DNA of 64,000 bases from Boesenbergia rotunda. Its lineage: Eukaryota; Streptophyta; Magnoliopsida; Zingiberales; Zingiberaceae. A model generated the notes under the pieces. That model was given only the letters and a program-made list of their open reading frames with translations. It did no database searches and had not been told where the DNA came from. Both the position numbers and the translations under genes were made by a program. Of the stretch, positions 47,601 to 58,493 are shown one piece after another. The DNA is taken from the NCBI GenBank assembly GCA_024364735.1, contig JAGFNQ010010088.1:124001-188000 (forward strand), read 5' to 3'. The stretch's first letter is position 1; each line of letters starts with the position of its first letter.

Positions 47601-50600
47601 TACTCATCCAAACTTATCAAACTTCTTTGAATAGTCAATAACTCACCATGTGCTAAATCTAGGAGTGATAGTCTACCACGTAAGGCCTCTAATATCCTTG
47701 TCAAGACATAGAGTCCTAACTACAACTCAAAACTATCCCTAATAGATAACACACGCGAGGGCCAATGGTAGCTACCCCATTTTGCCGATAGCCCTTTCCT
47801 AGCACGTTGCTATGCCTAATATTAAGTTTGCATTGTTTCTAAGTGCCACAACTGATGAGAAAACTAACCCACTAACCTTTCAAACCCAACAGCCTTGCTT
47901 TGACGAGAAATCTATCCCATTAACTTGTTAGGCCCAATCACTAACCCAAAATATTTAAATATAAGTTAATAGTTATTCTCTCATCCAATCCAGACTTTTT
48001 TATTAGTTCACATCTCACTATGGAGCTGAACTAGGATTTTATAGTTGTTCCACCTAAAAAAGGTAGTTCAAAGGAGAACTTAGTGCCCATCAAATTAAAC
48101 TTCGTAATTAATATTAATAAATAAATACAGAAATTCTCTAATGACTTTTCACTTCTTCTTTTTTTTTTTTCAAAAGTTACATGAAGAGGTAGCAAGTTAA
48201 GAGAAGTACCATGACACGATGTCCTCTCTTGGCCAATGCTTTAGGTAAAGCTCCAACAACATCTCCAAGCCCACCTGTATGCAAACAACCCATTTAAGTG
48301 CTAAAAAAAACAAGTTACAATTTCAACTCAATCACATAAATTGTAATATTTTAATTGTTGCTTGTAGGCAAGTGCCTCAAAATGAAAGGTCAGGAGAATG
48401 ATTGAGAATTCTGTGAAACCAAGAAGTCTTCCTCCAATATCAAAGATACAAATTTTCAACTAACAGAATTTTATTCAGTCAATGTGAAACAAGCCATGCC
48501 TGTTTTGGACCATGGTGCACATTCTGCAGCTACCATATGACATTCATGACATTTGGACCAGCCAAAGGAGGAGAGTTCAGATTTCCTTCTTCTGGCGGTA
48601 CTTCTTGTTGATTGTTTGAGGTTTGCTTATATACTTCTGCATAGATTCCTAGGTTCTCCTCTTTCTTGACATAAGATTCCATCTCTTCAGAGAAATTTTC
48701 CCTTTCGATAATCTGCATCAAAATCCAAAGGATATAGACAAGAAAAAAAGAGAAAAATATATGGAATCAACCTGACCAAACTGGTAATATTGAATACTAA
48801 CGATACTCATGAATTGTTTTTACCAGAGGAAATACCTAGTACCTACAAATTCAGAAGTATATGGCCATTTGCAATCAAAGGAACTCAAATTACATGGATT
48901 ACAAGGAATAAAGAAAAATAGTAACTAACAATACTCAAATTACAAGGAACTCAAATTTAGTTTACTACCATGTAGTAACTAATACTACTCATTGCTTAGT
49001 GTGAGTAGAAAAATAGAATATGATCAAAATTCATACTTAAAATTTACAATTTGGTCTTATTTAAGGTCATACAACTAACTTCTAGAGAAGTGTACCTTTA
49101 ATCATAACGGGGACAGTAGATTTTGTAAAGTTTTTGTTTTATCTAGAACATTGTTCTTAAAAGCATAATGTGGCAGCAATTATTTGTATGTCAAATAAAA
49201 TTGGTACGGTTATTTTGACCACGTGTTACCTCAATAAAGATTAGTTTACAAGTTTGACAACATCATCATGGTAGATAAAGAAAAGTCTACTATGTTCATT
49301 TTGAACCACCCATTACTCAAGCTAGGAGACCTATTTGTAGTATGAGGTTATAAGTAGATGTACACCAATAAGACAATGCTTCCCCACAAAAGCATATCAA
49401 ATTACTCAAATACTTCAAGATATGGAACAAAATAAAACCTGTTGCAGCCGGTTCCTCTGCATTTCCAACACCTTCTTGCTTTGATCCATTGTTTGAGCAA
49501 CAGAAACATCAGCAATGTTCTCAGCATCTCCATCATTATCCTCTTGTATATCATTACTACTGCTTCTCCCAACTACTCCTGAAGACTTTCCCCTGTGGTT
49601 GATTGGAACTAGATCCACTGATTGTCCATGGTAGAAAGCATTAAGAAACCTCAATGTGGAAGCACTTCCAGTGCGATCAATATGCTTTAATCTGATTTTG
49701 CTCTAAAGGAGAAAAGAGACATATTAATCTAAGGCCTACAAAAAAAACAAAGGCTTGTACCCATTTAAATGTATGCATTAGCTAGCAACACCTCAGTCTT
49801 TTTCCATGACCAGTCTGGAATCAAGGAGTCATTTTCCGCATTAAAAGAATTTAACCCACACAACAATTCAGAATATATCAAAGCAAAATTATAAAAGCTC
49901 TTTAACATTTTCATTTTGAAAAAAAAATAATAATAATTTACTTGAAGTACAAGAAGTCTGGAATTTCAATGTCTCATCGAAATCATCGAAAAAGATCACA
50001 ATTAACTTAAAAGAATTTAAACGTTATCACAAATTCAAACAACCTGAGACAAGGACAGACTGAAACTACATTTACGACTCAAAGAAACGATGAAGAAAGT
50101 TCAGGTTGTATAAACGATTTTTGTTCATCAGGTAGGAAGAAACTTAGCGAGCTAGCTAGAAGAACATTCTAGGCTGAGTGAAAAAGATTAAAACTGTATA
50201 GATCGACGATCGACGGGTGTACGGATGAACGGATCGGGTGGGATGACGGACGGACACAGCACCATGCCAAATCACAAATATAGACAAACAATCGGCTAGG
50301 AGAAAGAAAAGCTGATCAAGAGGCGCACGAGCCAGAATGTTCACAGGTGAAAGAGCAAAGAAAAAGGGAAAAGTAATTAACGTTTTTCTTGAAACCCCCA
50401 AAAAGGCTTGTTGACGATGATAAAGACCACGAGAATCCAACAAGGGAAAGAATTAACAATTTCGAACTTTACTTTTGCTGTAGGTAAACTCCTATAATTG
50501 AATGATCCCGTTCCAGGGGGGAAAAAACCTCGCAAAAATATTCTAAAGAACGTTATCGATCAAAGCTCTAGTTAGCTCCATTTCCACGAACGAGGTAGCC

Positions 50601-50769
50601 CTTTCTTGACTTCTAAAAGACCCGCCCTAAATCAACTCATGGAGAGAGGATTCACCGAGCAAAGCGGAGAGTGGCCGAGAGTGCGAGCCCCGCTGTGCAG
50701 GAGGAGGCAGCCGACCGCGCCGGGCAACGGCAGCGACGCTGCAGGAGAGGATAGGAGGTGGAAGACCAT
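44618..50769 (-). pseudogene. SSII: Starch synthase II gene with 1-base deletion (possible pseudogene or assembly error)
   Basis: Exons, minus strand: 50769-50656, 49702-49439, 48712-48500, 48274-48210, 47424-47347, 47264-47154, 47007-46963, 46363-46190, 45574-44618. SSII, a GT5 glycosyltransferase in plastids, elongates amylopectin chains from ADP-glucose. Exon 1 encodes a Ser/Leu/Pro-rich start (MVFHLLSSPAASLPLPGAVG) fitting a transit peptide. Later exons carry GGLGDVVGALPKALAKRGH, VSPRYGNYPEL, FIANDWHTALLP, NIAHQ, SHGYAWELKTSEGGWG, FIGRLDHQKGVDL, ITAGADVLLMPSRFEPCGLN and HAVGGLRDTV, all conserved, and end VAAKYQW. Exon 3 is one base short: its frame ends at TAG 48532-48530 within the stretch that should lead into the K-T-G-G-L ADP-glucose site; downstream exons need the other frame. 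Its donor is GC, not GT. As written, translation stops before the catalytic domain. Everything else is intact (about 673 aa expected), so a sequencing error is possible. Confidence 0.85.
46364..46962 (-). other. Starch synthase II intron
   Basis: Intron between the FCKAAVE exon and the VPWNVPCGG exon, with GT-AG ends. No feature inside. Other introns over 300 bases are 45575-46189, 47425-48209, 48713-49438 and 49703-50655, also AT-rich and featureless. Confidence 0.75.
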
Positions 50770-50831
50770 GCTGAGCGAAGTGGCCACGGTAGTTGCGGTG
50801 GTGGTACAGCCGGAGCGGAGCGGTGTCAGTG

Positions 50832-50839
50832 TATATATA
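50832..50839 (-). promoter_or_regulatory. TATA box of the starch synthase II gene
   Basis: A perfect TATATATA in GC-rich flanks, about 65 bases before the proposed ATG at 50769. It predicts a start near 50800 and a short leader, and supports 50769 as exon 1. Confidence 0.5.
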
Positions 50840-50959
50840 CGACGGATTGAACGGACTGTCTGTCTGGTTTTGTAGACCCGACGAGGGTTCTGAACCGTCG
50901 GTTCGTTCAAAAACGACCCTTAACCAAACTTTCAAATATTCACGGTTCTAAATCGCCGA

Positions 50960-51080
50960 GTACAATTTGATTTATAGTTCATGACCAATGAAAATTATTA
51001 TTTAATATATATATATATATATATATAGTACAATTTGATTTATTGTTCATGACGAATGAAAATTATTATTTAATATATAT
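50960..51080. repeat. Duplicated 70-bp segment with AT microsatellite
   Basis: GTACAATTTGATTTAT, GTTCATGAC and AATGAAAATTATTATTTAATATATA occur twice in a row (from about 50960 and 51027). The first copy ends in a (TA) run at 51006-51027. Confidence 0.75.
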
Positions 51081-51384
51081 ATGAAAGATAGTTAAAATGA
51101 CATAATTACTCATAGTTAGTATGTATATCGTGATGTTCATAAACTAAATATTAAATTAAATAGATTTATAAAACAAGATCAATAAATAATGAAGTTAAAT
51201 GAGATTTATAAATGTAATTAGTTAAAAGTAGAATATTTCCAATTCAAAATAAATAGATTGAAAAATTGATTTAAAAAATTCAAAATAAATAAGTTAATTT
51301 CTATTAATCACATTATTAATATAGTTAAAATATTATTAAATGAAAAGAGTACGATTGAAAACATTAACGGTTGTTGAATCCAAC

Positions 51385-51600
51385 TTGTTGAATTAGATAA
51401 ATAACAGATTGATTGATCTAGTTCAAGTTTAGGGTCCAGGCTAGCTCATAGGCAAATCTGATTTGTTAAATTAGATAAATAGCACTGGTTCATAGGCAAA
51501 TCTGATTTGTTGAATTAGATAAATAACAGACCGATTGATCTAGTTCAAGTTTAGGGTCAAGGCCGGTTCATAGGTAAATCTGATTTGTTGGCGTTGTGAG
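51385..51600. repeat. 123-bp tandem repeat with internal partial copy
   Basis: TTGTTGAATTAGATAAATAA starts at about 51385 and 51508. Each copy continues through GATTGATCTAGTTCAAGTTT and CATAGGYAAATCTGATTTGTT. A short partial copy (TAGATAAATAGCACTGG … CTGATTTGTT) lies between them. Confidence 0.75.
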
Positions 51601-51802
51601 GTTTTCGCTATGAATGTTTTTCAATTTATTTTGACGACCCATAAAAGATTTTCATGGAGTTGAATTAATTGTCTCAGGTTGGATATTACCGGATTCATCT
51701 TGTTAGAATCGATCCCGTGAGTACTTTTCAATTTGATGATAAATTTCTATATAATTGAACTAATCGTCTCAAATTCGATATTTTTTTAATCATTTTATTT
51801 TT

Positions 51803-51807
51803 TAACT

Positions 51808-51853
<46 letters not shown>
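51803..51853. repeat. Compound (TA)n(GA)n microsatellite
   Basis: A TA run followed directly by a GA run. Other dinucleotide runs are at 40516-40541 (GA) and 60588-60632 (TA). Confidence 0.9.
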
Positions 51854-51981
51854 AACAATTGCCATCCTAAGTTTGTCCAATTCCATGGAGAAGTTGTTCT
51901 TAAAACTAACTAAATATTAATTGTGCGAGGCATAATAGTTACATATGTATATATAATATTAATGTCCCATTTCTTTGCAAA

Positions 51982-52054
51982 GCGCCTGTAGCTCAGTGGA
52001 TAGAGCGTCTGTTTCCTAAGCAGAAAGTCGTAGGTTCGACCCCTACCTGGCGCG
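51982..52054 (+). tRNA. tRNA-Arg(CCT)
   Basis: 73 bases fold as a cloverleaf: acceptor GCGCCTG with CTGGCGC (one T-T mismatch), D arm with A box TAGCTCAGTGG, anticodon stem TCTGT/GCAGA around loop TTCCTAA with anticodon CCT, T arm GTAGG-TTCGACC-CCTAC, discriminator G. No intron. A T6 run at about 52061-52066 provides the Pol III terminator. Only the acceptor mismatch is unusual; I recall it in plant tRNA-Arg(CCT) sequences generally. Confidence 0.95.
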
Positions 52055-52402
52055 ATTAATTTTTTCGTTATAATTCCTAAATTTTACTAATATTTGATTA
52101 ACATAACTAAAGGTTTTTAATCCAATATGTCCACGTGGATTTCTCTCCATCCATGTGCTTATGCGGAACTTTAATTAGAGGTAGACGATTTTACTTATTT
52201 GTTTCGAATAAACTCAAATAATAATTTATACACATTAAAAAGTTAACTTTTAAAATATTTATTTTATTTATAATTTTAAATTTTTATTGCTCCTCTATGT
52301 ATTTTATATATTTTATTTATAATTTTAATTTTTTTATTGCTCCTCTATATATTTTATCATCCTACTATTAATCGTAGGAGCTCAGAATTGTTTAAATTGT
52401 GT

Positions 52403-52608
52403 CTCCACGTGATAGACAGATGGTTAATACGTAAGTGTTGTCATTATGAGGTCAGAGGTTAAAATCTGACAAAGCCAGTGTGTCTCCCCTCCTCACGCAC
52501 TAGCTACAATATCTAGGTTAGTAACCTTCGTAATTTATATCCTCCGTATTAATCTTGAGACGATTTGATAGGACGCTAGGACGAGCGAATTGCCTTGGCC
52601 ACTGTCAA
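52403..52608 (+). mobile_element. SINE of a second family, 17-bp target duplication
   Basis: A 206-base unit CTCCACGTGATAGACAG … CCACTGTCAA is flanked by perfect 17-base repeats AATTGTTTAAATTGTGT (52386-52402, 52609-52625). GTGATAGACAGATGG and AGGTTAAAATCTGAC fit weak A and B boxes, so a tRNA origin is likely. It is unlike the T-tailed family at 24.4 and 39 kb and ends in A's. Confidence 0.75.
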
Positions 52609-53043
52609 AATTGTTTAAATTGTGTGCAACCTTAATATTTCATGTGCAATTCTTTATAGTATAGCAGCTAAGAATCAGATAGAACTCATGGTCAAAACCC
52701 ACAAGGAATGCGTTACATCAGCATTTGAAATTAGTTACAAGTACTGCAACAGGTCTTCAAAATCCTGTGAATTGTTGAAGCTGTGGTCTCCAAATCACAA
52801 GCCATCCGATATAGAAAATACTTTTTTATTAGAAACATCATCTAGACTTCCAACACCTATTGAGAAATGGCTCAAGTATACACGTGAATGGAACAACAGT
52901 GAGTTATAATATACACGATCAAATAAAAAAGTTTGATAAACCAATGTCTCCTTGGGAAACAGGGGAATACACAACATGAAACAGCACACAATACTCTCGA
53001 GTTGGCACAAAGCTGATACGATATAGGGAAGCAAACTCTGCAC

Positions 53044-56000
53044 TTAACCTTGCGCTGACACTTCCAGGGAAGAAATTTCAGTATTTGGAGAGTTTACATC
53101 TGGGTTGCATTCCTCATCTCTGCTTTCAGGAGCTAGTTCCAGTGCTGGAATTGTTTCAGTGGCAACTTCTGTTGTTGTTTCAATATCGGCTTCAGGTTTA
53201 ACTTTCTCCACTTTTGCCCTTGTGATTGATATTTTGGGTTTCGCAGCAGCTGGCTTAGCTTCCGGTGATGCAGGTTTTGATTTCTGAGAAGGAAGCTTGG
53301 CAAGTGACCTTTCAATAATAGGCTTCTTTGAACTTGATCTCCCTTGATTTGTTGCTGCAGTTTCATTCAGTTTTGTGGTGGGAGCCCGGTCCATGCTCCA
53401 GGTAGCTTCTGAAGGCTTTTCTGTCGTCGTATTGGATGGTTTGCGACGGCCAAGTTTAGGTGACCTAGCACGGGTTGGTGGGATCTAATACAAGAAAAAG
53501 GTGTGGTAATATTGATATTAGAACATTGAAGGGAAGTAAAGTTGCATAAGTGGTATCAAAATGATGTTTCGAGAGGAGAAGAATACTCGATGAAAAGACA
53601 CTTGAGGATAGCAACAGAGCATTTGGTTCCTCAGAACCACAGGTTATTTTCTAACATTCCACAGAGTTATATTAGAATCGATGGCATACTTTGCACGAAC
53701 TAAATACAAAAGTGAACATTACTAATTACATTCTGTTTCCAAGAAGACGTTTCTTAAGGGCTCTAAGTGATTATGAAGCTTCATGGAGAGATGAGCTGTC
53801 TGGTAAAGGTTATGGCGATTTAGGATTAGGTTTAATAGGATGATTGAAAACGCCCTAGATTCAAGTGACATAAAGTAGTAAGGTGATTTGCTAAATCAAC
53901 AGTATCTATGTTATAATTTTTTTTTTGAAAAAAAAAAGAAGAAAGATTACTCAAGGTTACTTCAATCAGAAAAAACATAATTCTTAATTGATGATTATCA
54001 CAGCACTAAAATAAAGGTTGATTTGCTTTGAAACAACTGCTGCAATTGCAAATACTAAATCTCACAATCTAAGTTCTGATGCTTTTAGGAATATCCACGG
54101 CCCTTTTTTTTATAGCATCTCACTATTTCTTCACTTCTACGCACCATCAAAATAAACAAGAGTTCACATGATCAAGAAAGTTCATCTCCTATCCCCATTT
54201 TATTATAAGTATTATCCAAGAATTCTAGACAACGAAAAGAGCAGTTAACTAACAAGATAATTAACCTAACCTATGCCATACCCATAATTGAAATTCAAGG
54301 CCATGGGGATTGCGAACTATTACTAGCTCAACACAAAATATTGGATAACATGATCATCAGATGTCAATGGGCTAAGCCCGGGCCTAACTCTTTTTGTGGT
54401 CGTGCCCAACAGGGCTCTACACTGCTCAACAAGTCCTTGCCTAGCTAAATTGTGCCTATGTCCACTAGGTCCACAAGCTCAACAACTTTAAAAATAATAG
54501 GCAAACAAAATTATAAAAATTAAGGATTTTTTTAAAAATAATTGATAAAAAATCTTGATATTAGAATTCATATTTTTAAAAAATATATATATAAAAACTA
54601 ATAACAAATCTTTAAAAATAATGCTATTAATAATTATATTTATAATATTGAATAAAGCACAACCCTATGCATGAAGCTTCTGCCAATATGGAATCCTAGG
54701 GAAGGGTCTATTGTACGCAACCTTATCCTACTTTACCATTGTGTCAAGGCTCCCCTTCATTTATATATTGAATGTTTTCAAAAATTCATTTATAAATAAG
54801 AAATTGGGCCCAACTTGGTTGATCGTATTAGGCGGGCCGCAACTGGCAGGCCACAAATCTGAAGCCCAACTTGAATTCATTGGTTGTTCTGGGCTAAGCA
54901 TGGCTCATGTCATGTCATGCTAGATGTGGCCATGGTCACCCAGCATATTTTACACCTCGACGTGTCAATGAAATGAAAATAGTAACTTTGACAGTGGAGG
55001 TACAATATTCCATTGGATTAAAATGACATTTTGATCTCAAAGAACAACAAAAGACAAAGAGAGGGAAGGATAAAGACAAGGTTTGAAATTTCTTAAGCAA
55101 AAATAACATTATCGTCTTGAATTGTATCCTCAAAACATATGTTGGATGATGGGATGCCAAATTATATCAGTAACAACATTATCAGATTATAAAATCCACT
55201 AGATTGTGCAAACAATTGCAAACACATGCCATGCATAGTGCAGATAAGAATTGCTACCTTTTTCAGTTCAACTTTCGGAGGACCATGTTCTTGATAAAAG
55301 CTTGGCATCGGTGTTGCCTTAAAAGTCAAGGTCTTCCTCAGCCGTCTGATCTCAGCCTCTTGATTTTCCTGTATTATAATATTATATAACTCGAGTATGA
55401 ATGTAGTTGAACTGTGGAGGTTGTCTAAAATTTTCTGTTGAGAAAAAAAGACAAAGAAAACTTGAGTTACTCTTATATGTTACCTTAGACTTTTCCTGCA
55501 AATTTGTCTGTTCTACTTCCTTGGCATGATTCTTCTCTTCAAGTTTCATAAAAAACTGAGAAAACGTTGAAATGATATATTTTCAAATGTGAGTAAAATG
55601 TTTCACTTTGCGGGAGAATTATAAATGAGTAGAATAAACCATTGATAACCTCCTTGCGTTTCTCTGCACGCTCATCCAATCTGAAACTAAAACCAGAAAT
55701 AGTGCTCCTTCTTGCACGTGGAGAGCCACTGGGAAAAGCAAACATGATTATCAAATACAAATGTGGCAAGCATACGCTATGTTATGTGCTACCCAAGCTA
55801 CACAGTGTAGTTCAAATGGCATCACAATCACATAATCACTAATATATTATTCAATTTTAACTTTGAACTATGTGAGCTCAATTATGAGATTTATGCTACC
55901 TTTTCCACTCCACACGTAACTTATCCATCACATGAACCAGTACTGGTATGGAGTACACTAAAAATTAAGAGCCATATTAAATATCAAGCAGGGTCATTGA

Positions 56001-57349
56001 TAGGTGAGCTAAGTTGCTAGGCATCAGAGTACAGGCACCTTTAGAAATTGTAAGATGATTTCAACAAGGTGCAATAAAGGAACTAAGATTTGCCGCCTCT
56101 TCAAAAGGCCCAAGGTACAGAGAAAAAATTGAATGCCTGTTTGATGTGTATGATGATTACACCCTTTAGATAGTCTAAATTTCAACATCATACAACTAAT
56201 ATAGCTGACGCTGTTACCTTCCAAGTAACGACATTATTTGATATTCTGTGGACATGATTTTAACACTAGAAACTTTGATTATGTCGTCAAGACTTTCTTG
56301 GATGAGTTTGCACATTAATAGAAAAGGTAAAGGTTAAATTACTGGCAGCTTGTGAATTTAATAAGTACCTAAGCAAAAAACAGTACAGAAAATGAGCACA
56401 AGAGATCTATTTATATTATATATTGCATATATAAAAATGATATTCGACATATAAATTGAGCAGCAATAGAACTAGGTAATGCACAAATATCTTACATTCC
56501 AGTTTCTGAAGCAATATCTTCTACAGATGCATCCACTGAACCAGTCTTTGCTGGCTGGTATTAACAAAGAAAGTTGAAAGATAACAAATGCACTATACTA
56601 AAGCACAAAGAGTATGAGGGTTTTATGGCACTACTTAGAGTTATACCTAGAGTTAGAGAAACAGAACAGAGGAACTTACCAAGGATCTCCGAGTGCAAGT
56701 CCCAGTTGTTAGAGAAGGTTGCTTCCCAGGATGAATGGCTGAAAAAACATACGATTTACATCAGAAGAAGAGGATACATGTAGAATACCAGAGAAGTTGA
56801 AAGAAAAAAAAAATACCATTAATAGTCGAGGACGCATCCTTAGGTTGCCTCATGATTGTTGAGTTCTTCCTCCCACTGGCCCCAACATGGCCTTTAGAAG
56901 GAAATGAGTGGCTCGGCAAAAGAGCAGATTTTTTCTTTTGGAGTTCATTCGAATGGACATTATGATTCTCTTTGTCTTTCTGTGCCTTTTCTGATTGAAC
57001 GTCTTCGCCAGATCTCAATTTCTGGAATTATAGGGAATACTTATTCTAATCCGAAATGACTTCGGCGCAAGAAAAAAAAAAAGACTCAAAAAGAAGAAAT
57101 CAATGCAAATACCTCAACAGGATTTGAGGATTTGATTCCTGCAACAGATACAGAACCTTCATTAACCTCTTCAGAAGAATCAACAACTTCCCCCTCTGAT
57201 TTTTCTGTGCAGCGGTTTATGGCTTCCACAGTATCAACATAATGGTTGCTATCTTCTTCGATCATATTTGGCCCAACTCCATTCACCGCCGGATCCTTAT
57301 CCGCCATTCCCTTTTGGAACTCCAGTTCGTCTATGGCACCAGATTCCAT
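53044..57349 (-). CDS. WDL: WVD2-like protein (TPX2 C-terminal family), microtubule-associated
   Basis: Eight exons, minus strand: 57349-57113, 57021-56817, 56738-56680, 56554-56496, 55728-55650, 55555-55484, 55368-55258, 53484-53044 (TAA). All GT-AG, in phase, 420 aa. WVD2/WDL proteins bind cortical microtubules and modulate anisotropic cell growth. The TPX2 domain occupies about residues 195-265: FSFRLDERAEKRKEFFMKLE with the KLEEK motif at 217-221, then ENQEAEIRRLRKTLTFKATP and MPSFYQEHGPPKVELKK. The C-terminal part starts IPPTRARSPKLGRRK, characteristic of the family, and then becomes low-complexity with Lys/Pro/Ala and Glu/Thr-rich stretches. The N-terminal 150 residues are acidic, with no known fold. 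ATG 57349 is the first in frame. Exon 4 to 5 phase (2) works with a plain AG acceptor; an extra small exon between them cannot be excluded. Which WDL member it is cannot be told. Confidence 0.9.
53485..55257 (-). other. WVD2-like last intron (1.8 kb)
   Basis: GT-AG intron before the large last exon. The middle part (54380-54480 and 54780-54900) holds GGGCTAAGCCCGGGCC and GGGCTAAGCATGG-type words, which hint at a decayed repeat. No coding sequence. Confidence 0.6.
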
Positions 57350-58250
57350 CCTTTAAATCTACGCCCACACCGAAGTTGAACTCTGCAACAATTAAAAAGA
57401 CAATACTCATTTCTGCCGCATCCAGATAACTTAAGCGCCAGCGAAATGAAAAAGCTATAGCATATAGTGTTCCAAACTTTTCATCAAACAAATGCAGCGT
57501 TTCAAACTACTTCAAGTAAGTAGGAAAAAATCGACAGCGAACGAACAAAAAACAAAAACATTATGAAAGATCTACAAGTTTTACTCACTTAAAGTAGAGT
57601 CTCATAATTGCAGCACCGAAATCAGGAATACCAAAACACATTCCCAACTTTGGGATGGACGATCCCCTAAACCGGGAGACATAATAAGATCACAGATCAA
57701 CTGAAAACATAGTTACCCGCAGAGTTCAAGCGCAAGGGCCAAGATGCCACGAGAGATCCGCCACAAAAAGGATAAAAGCCATTCTCCAAAATCTCCTCGT
57801 GAGATCGAACCGCCGGGATCGAAGAAAATCGAATCGCCAAAGGAATCAATGTTCCCGTAGTTCAAATCACCACCGGCCACCGATCCGCCCTCCTTTCCGC
57901 CGCCTCTCCGTGACAAGACAACGAAGCGACGGAGGACCTTACACCAACTATGGCGAGTGGACGGAATGAATTTACAATTTTGCCACTACATTATTACTAA
58001 TCCACCCATGAGTAAATCTTCATATTACGTAGAATGTTGCAGAAGAAATTTCCCGACGAGGATATATTTGTCCTTTTCTTCTACCGAGCAGGATACCGTC
58101 CACCTGTAGTGTAACTGTTCTTTCTACTGACGTGGCGCTCCCAGGAAAGAGAATTCAAACTAGGTAATTCCTATAGAGCCTATCATCTACCTACGTCACC
58201 TACCTGCTTCCTTATTGTTTCTGAGAATGCGCCACCATGGGACCCACTAA
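57350..58250. other. 5' leader and promoter region of the WVD2-like gene
   Basis: 57350-57950 probably contains the 5' UTR, possibly with an intron, because the GC-rich stretch 57720-57950 looks like transcribed leader. No protein is supported. Confidence 0.4.
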
Positions 58251-58251
58251 A

Positions 58252-58493
58252 TCAACCAACGGAACCTGTGGGTTTAATCGCAAAAACGGACGGCCACTTG
58301 GACATCCGCATAGTCATGCGGTGCGAGCCTCCGGACCATCCGGTTGGTCTGGATTACGTGTCGGCATCGCGATCGACCAACGGAACCTGAGGGTTTAATC
58401 GCGAAAACGGACGGCCACTTGGACATCCGCATAGTCATGCGGTGCGAGCCTCCGGACCATCCGGTTGGTCTGGATTACGTGTCGGCATCGCGA
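58252..58493. repeat. 121-bp recent tandem duplication, GC-rich
   Basis: Copies at 58252-58372 and 58373-58493 are nearly identical (only about three differences seen, for example CCTGTGGG against CCTGAGGG). Each includes ACGGACGGCCACTTGGACAT, CGCATAGTCATGCGG (inverted repeat CGCAT/ATGCG) and CCGGACCATCCGG. It lies about 900 bases upstream of the WVD2-like ATG. Confidence 0.9.

Noticed and set aside
50156..50443. 95-aa minus-strand frame between starch synthase II exons 1 and 2
   Set aside because: It falls in the intron, has no family motif, and exon 1 to 2 splicing skips it in phase.
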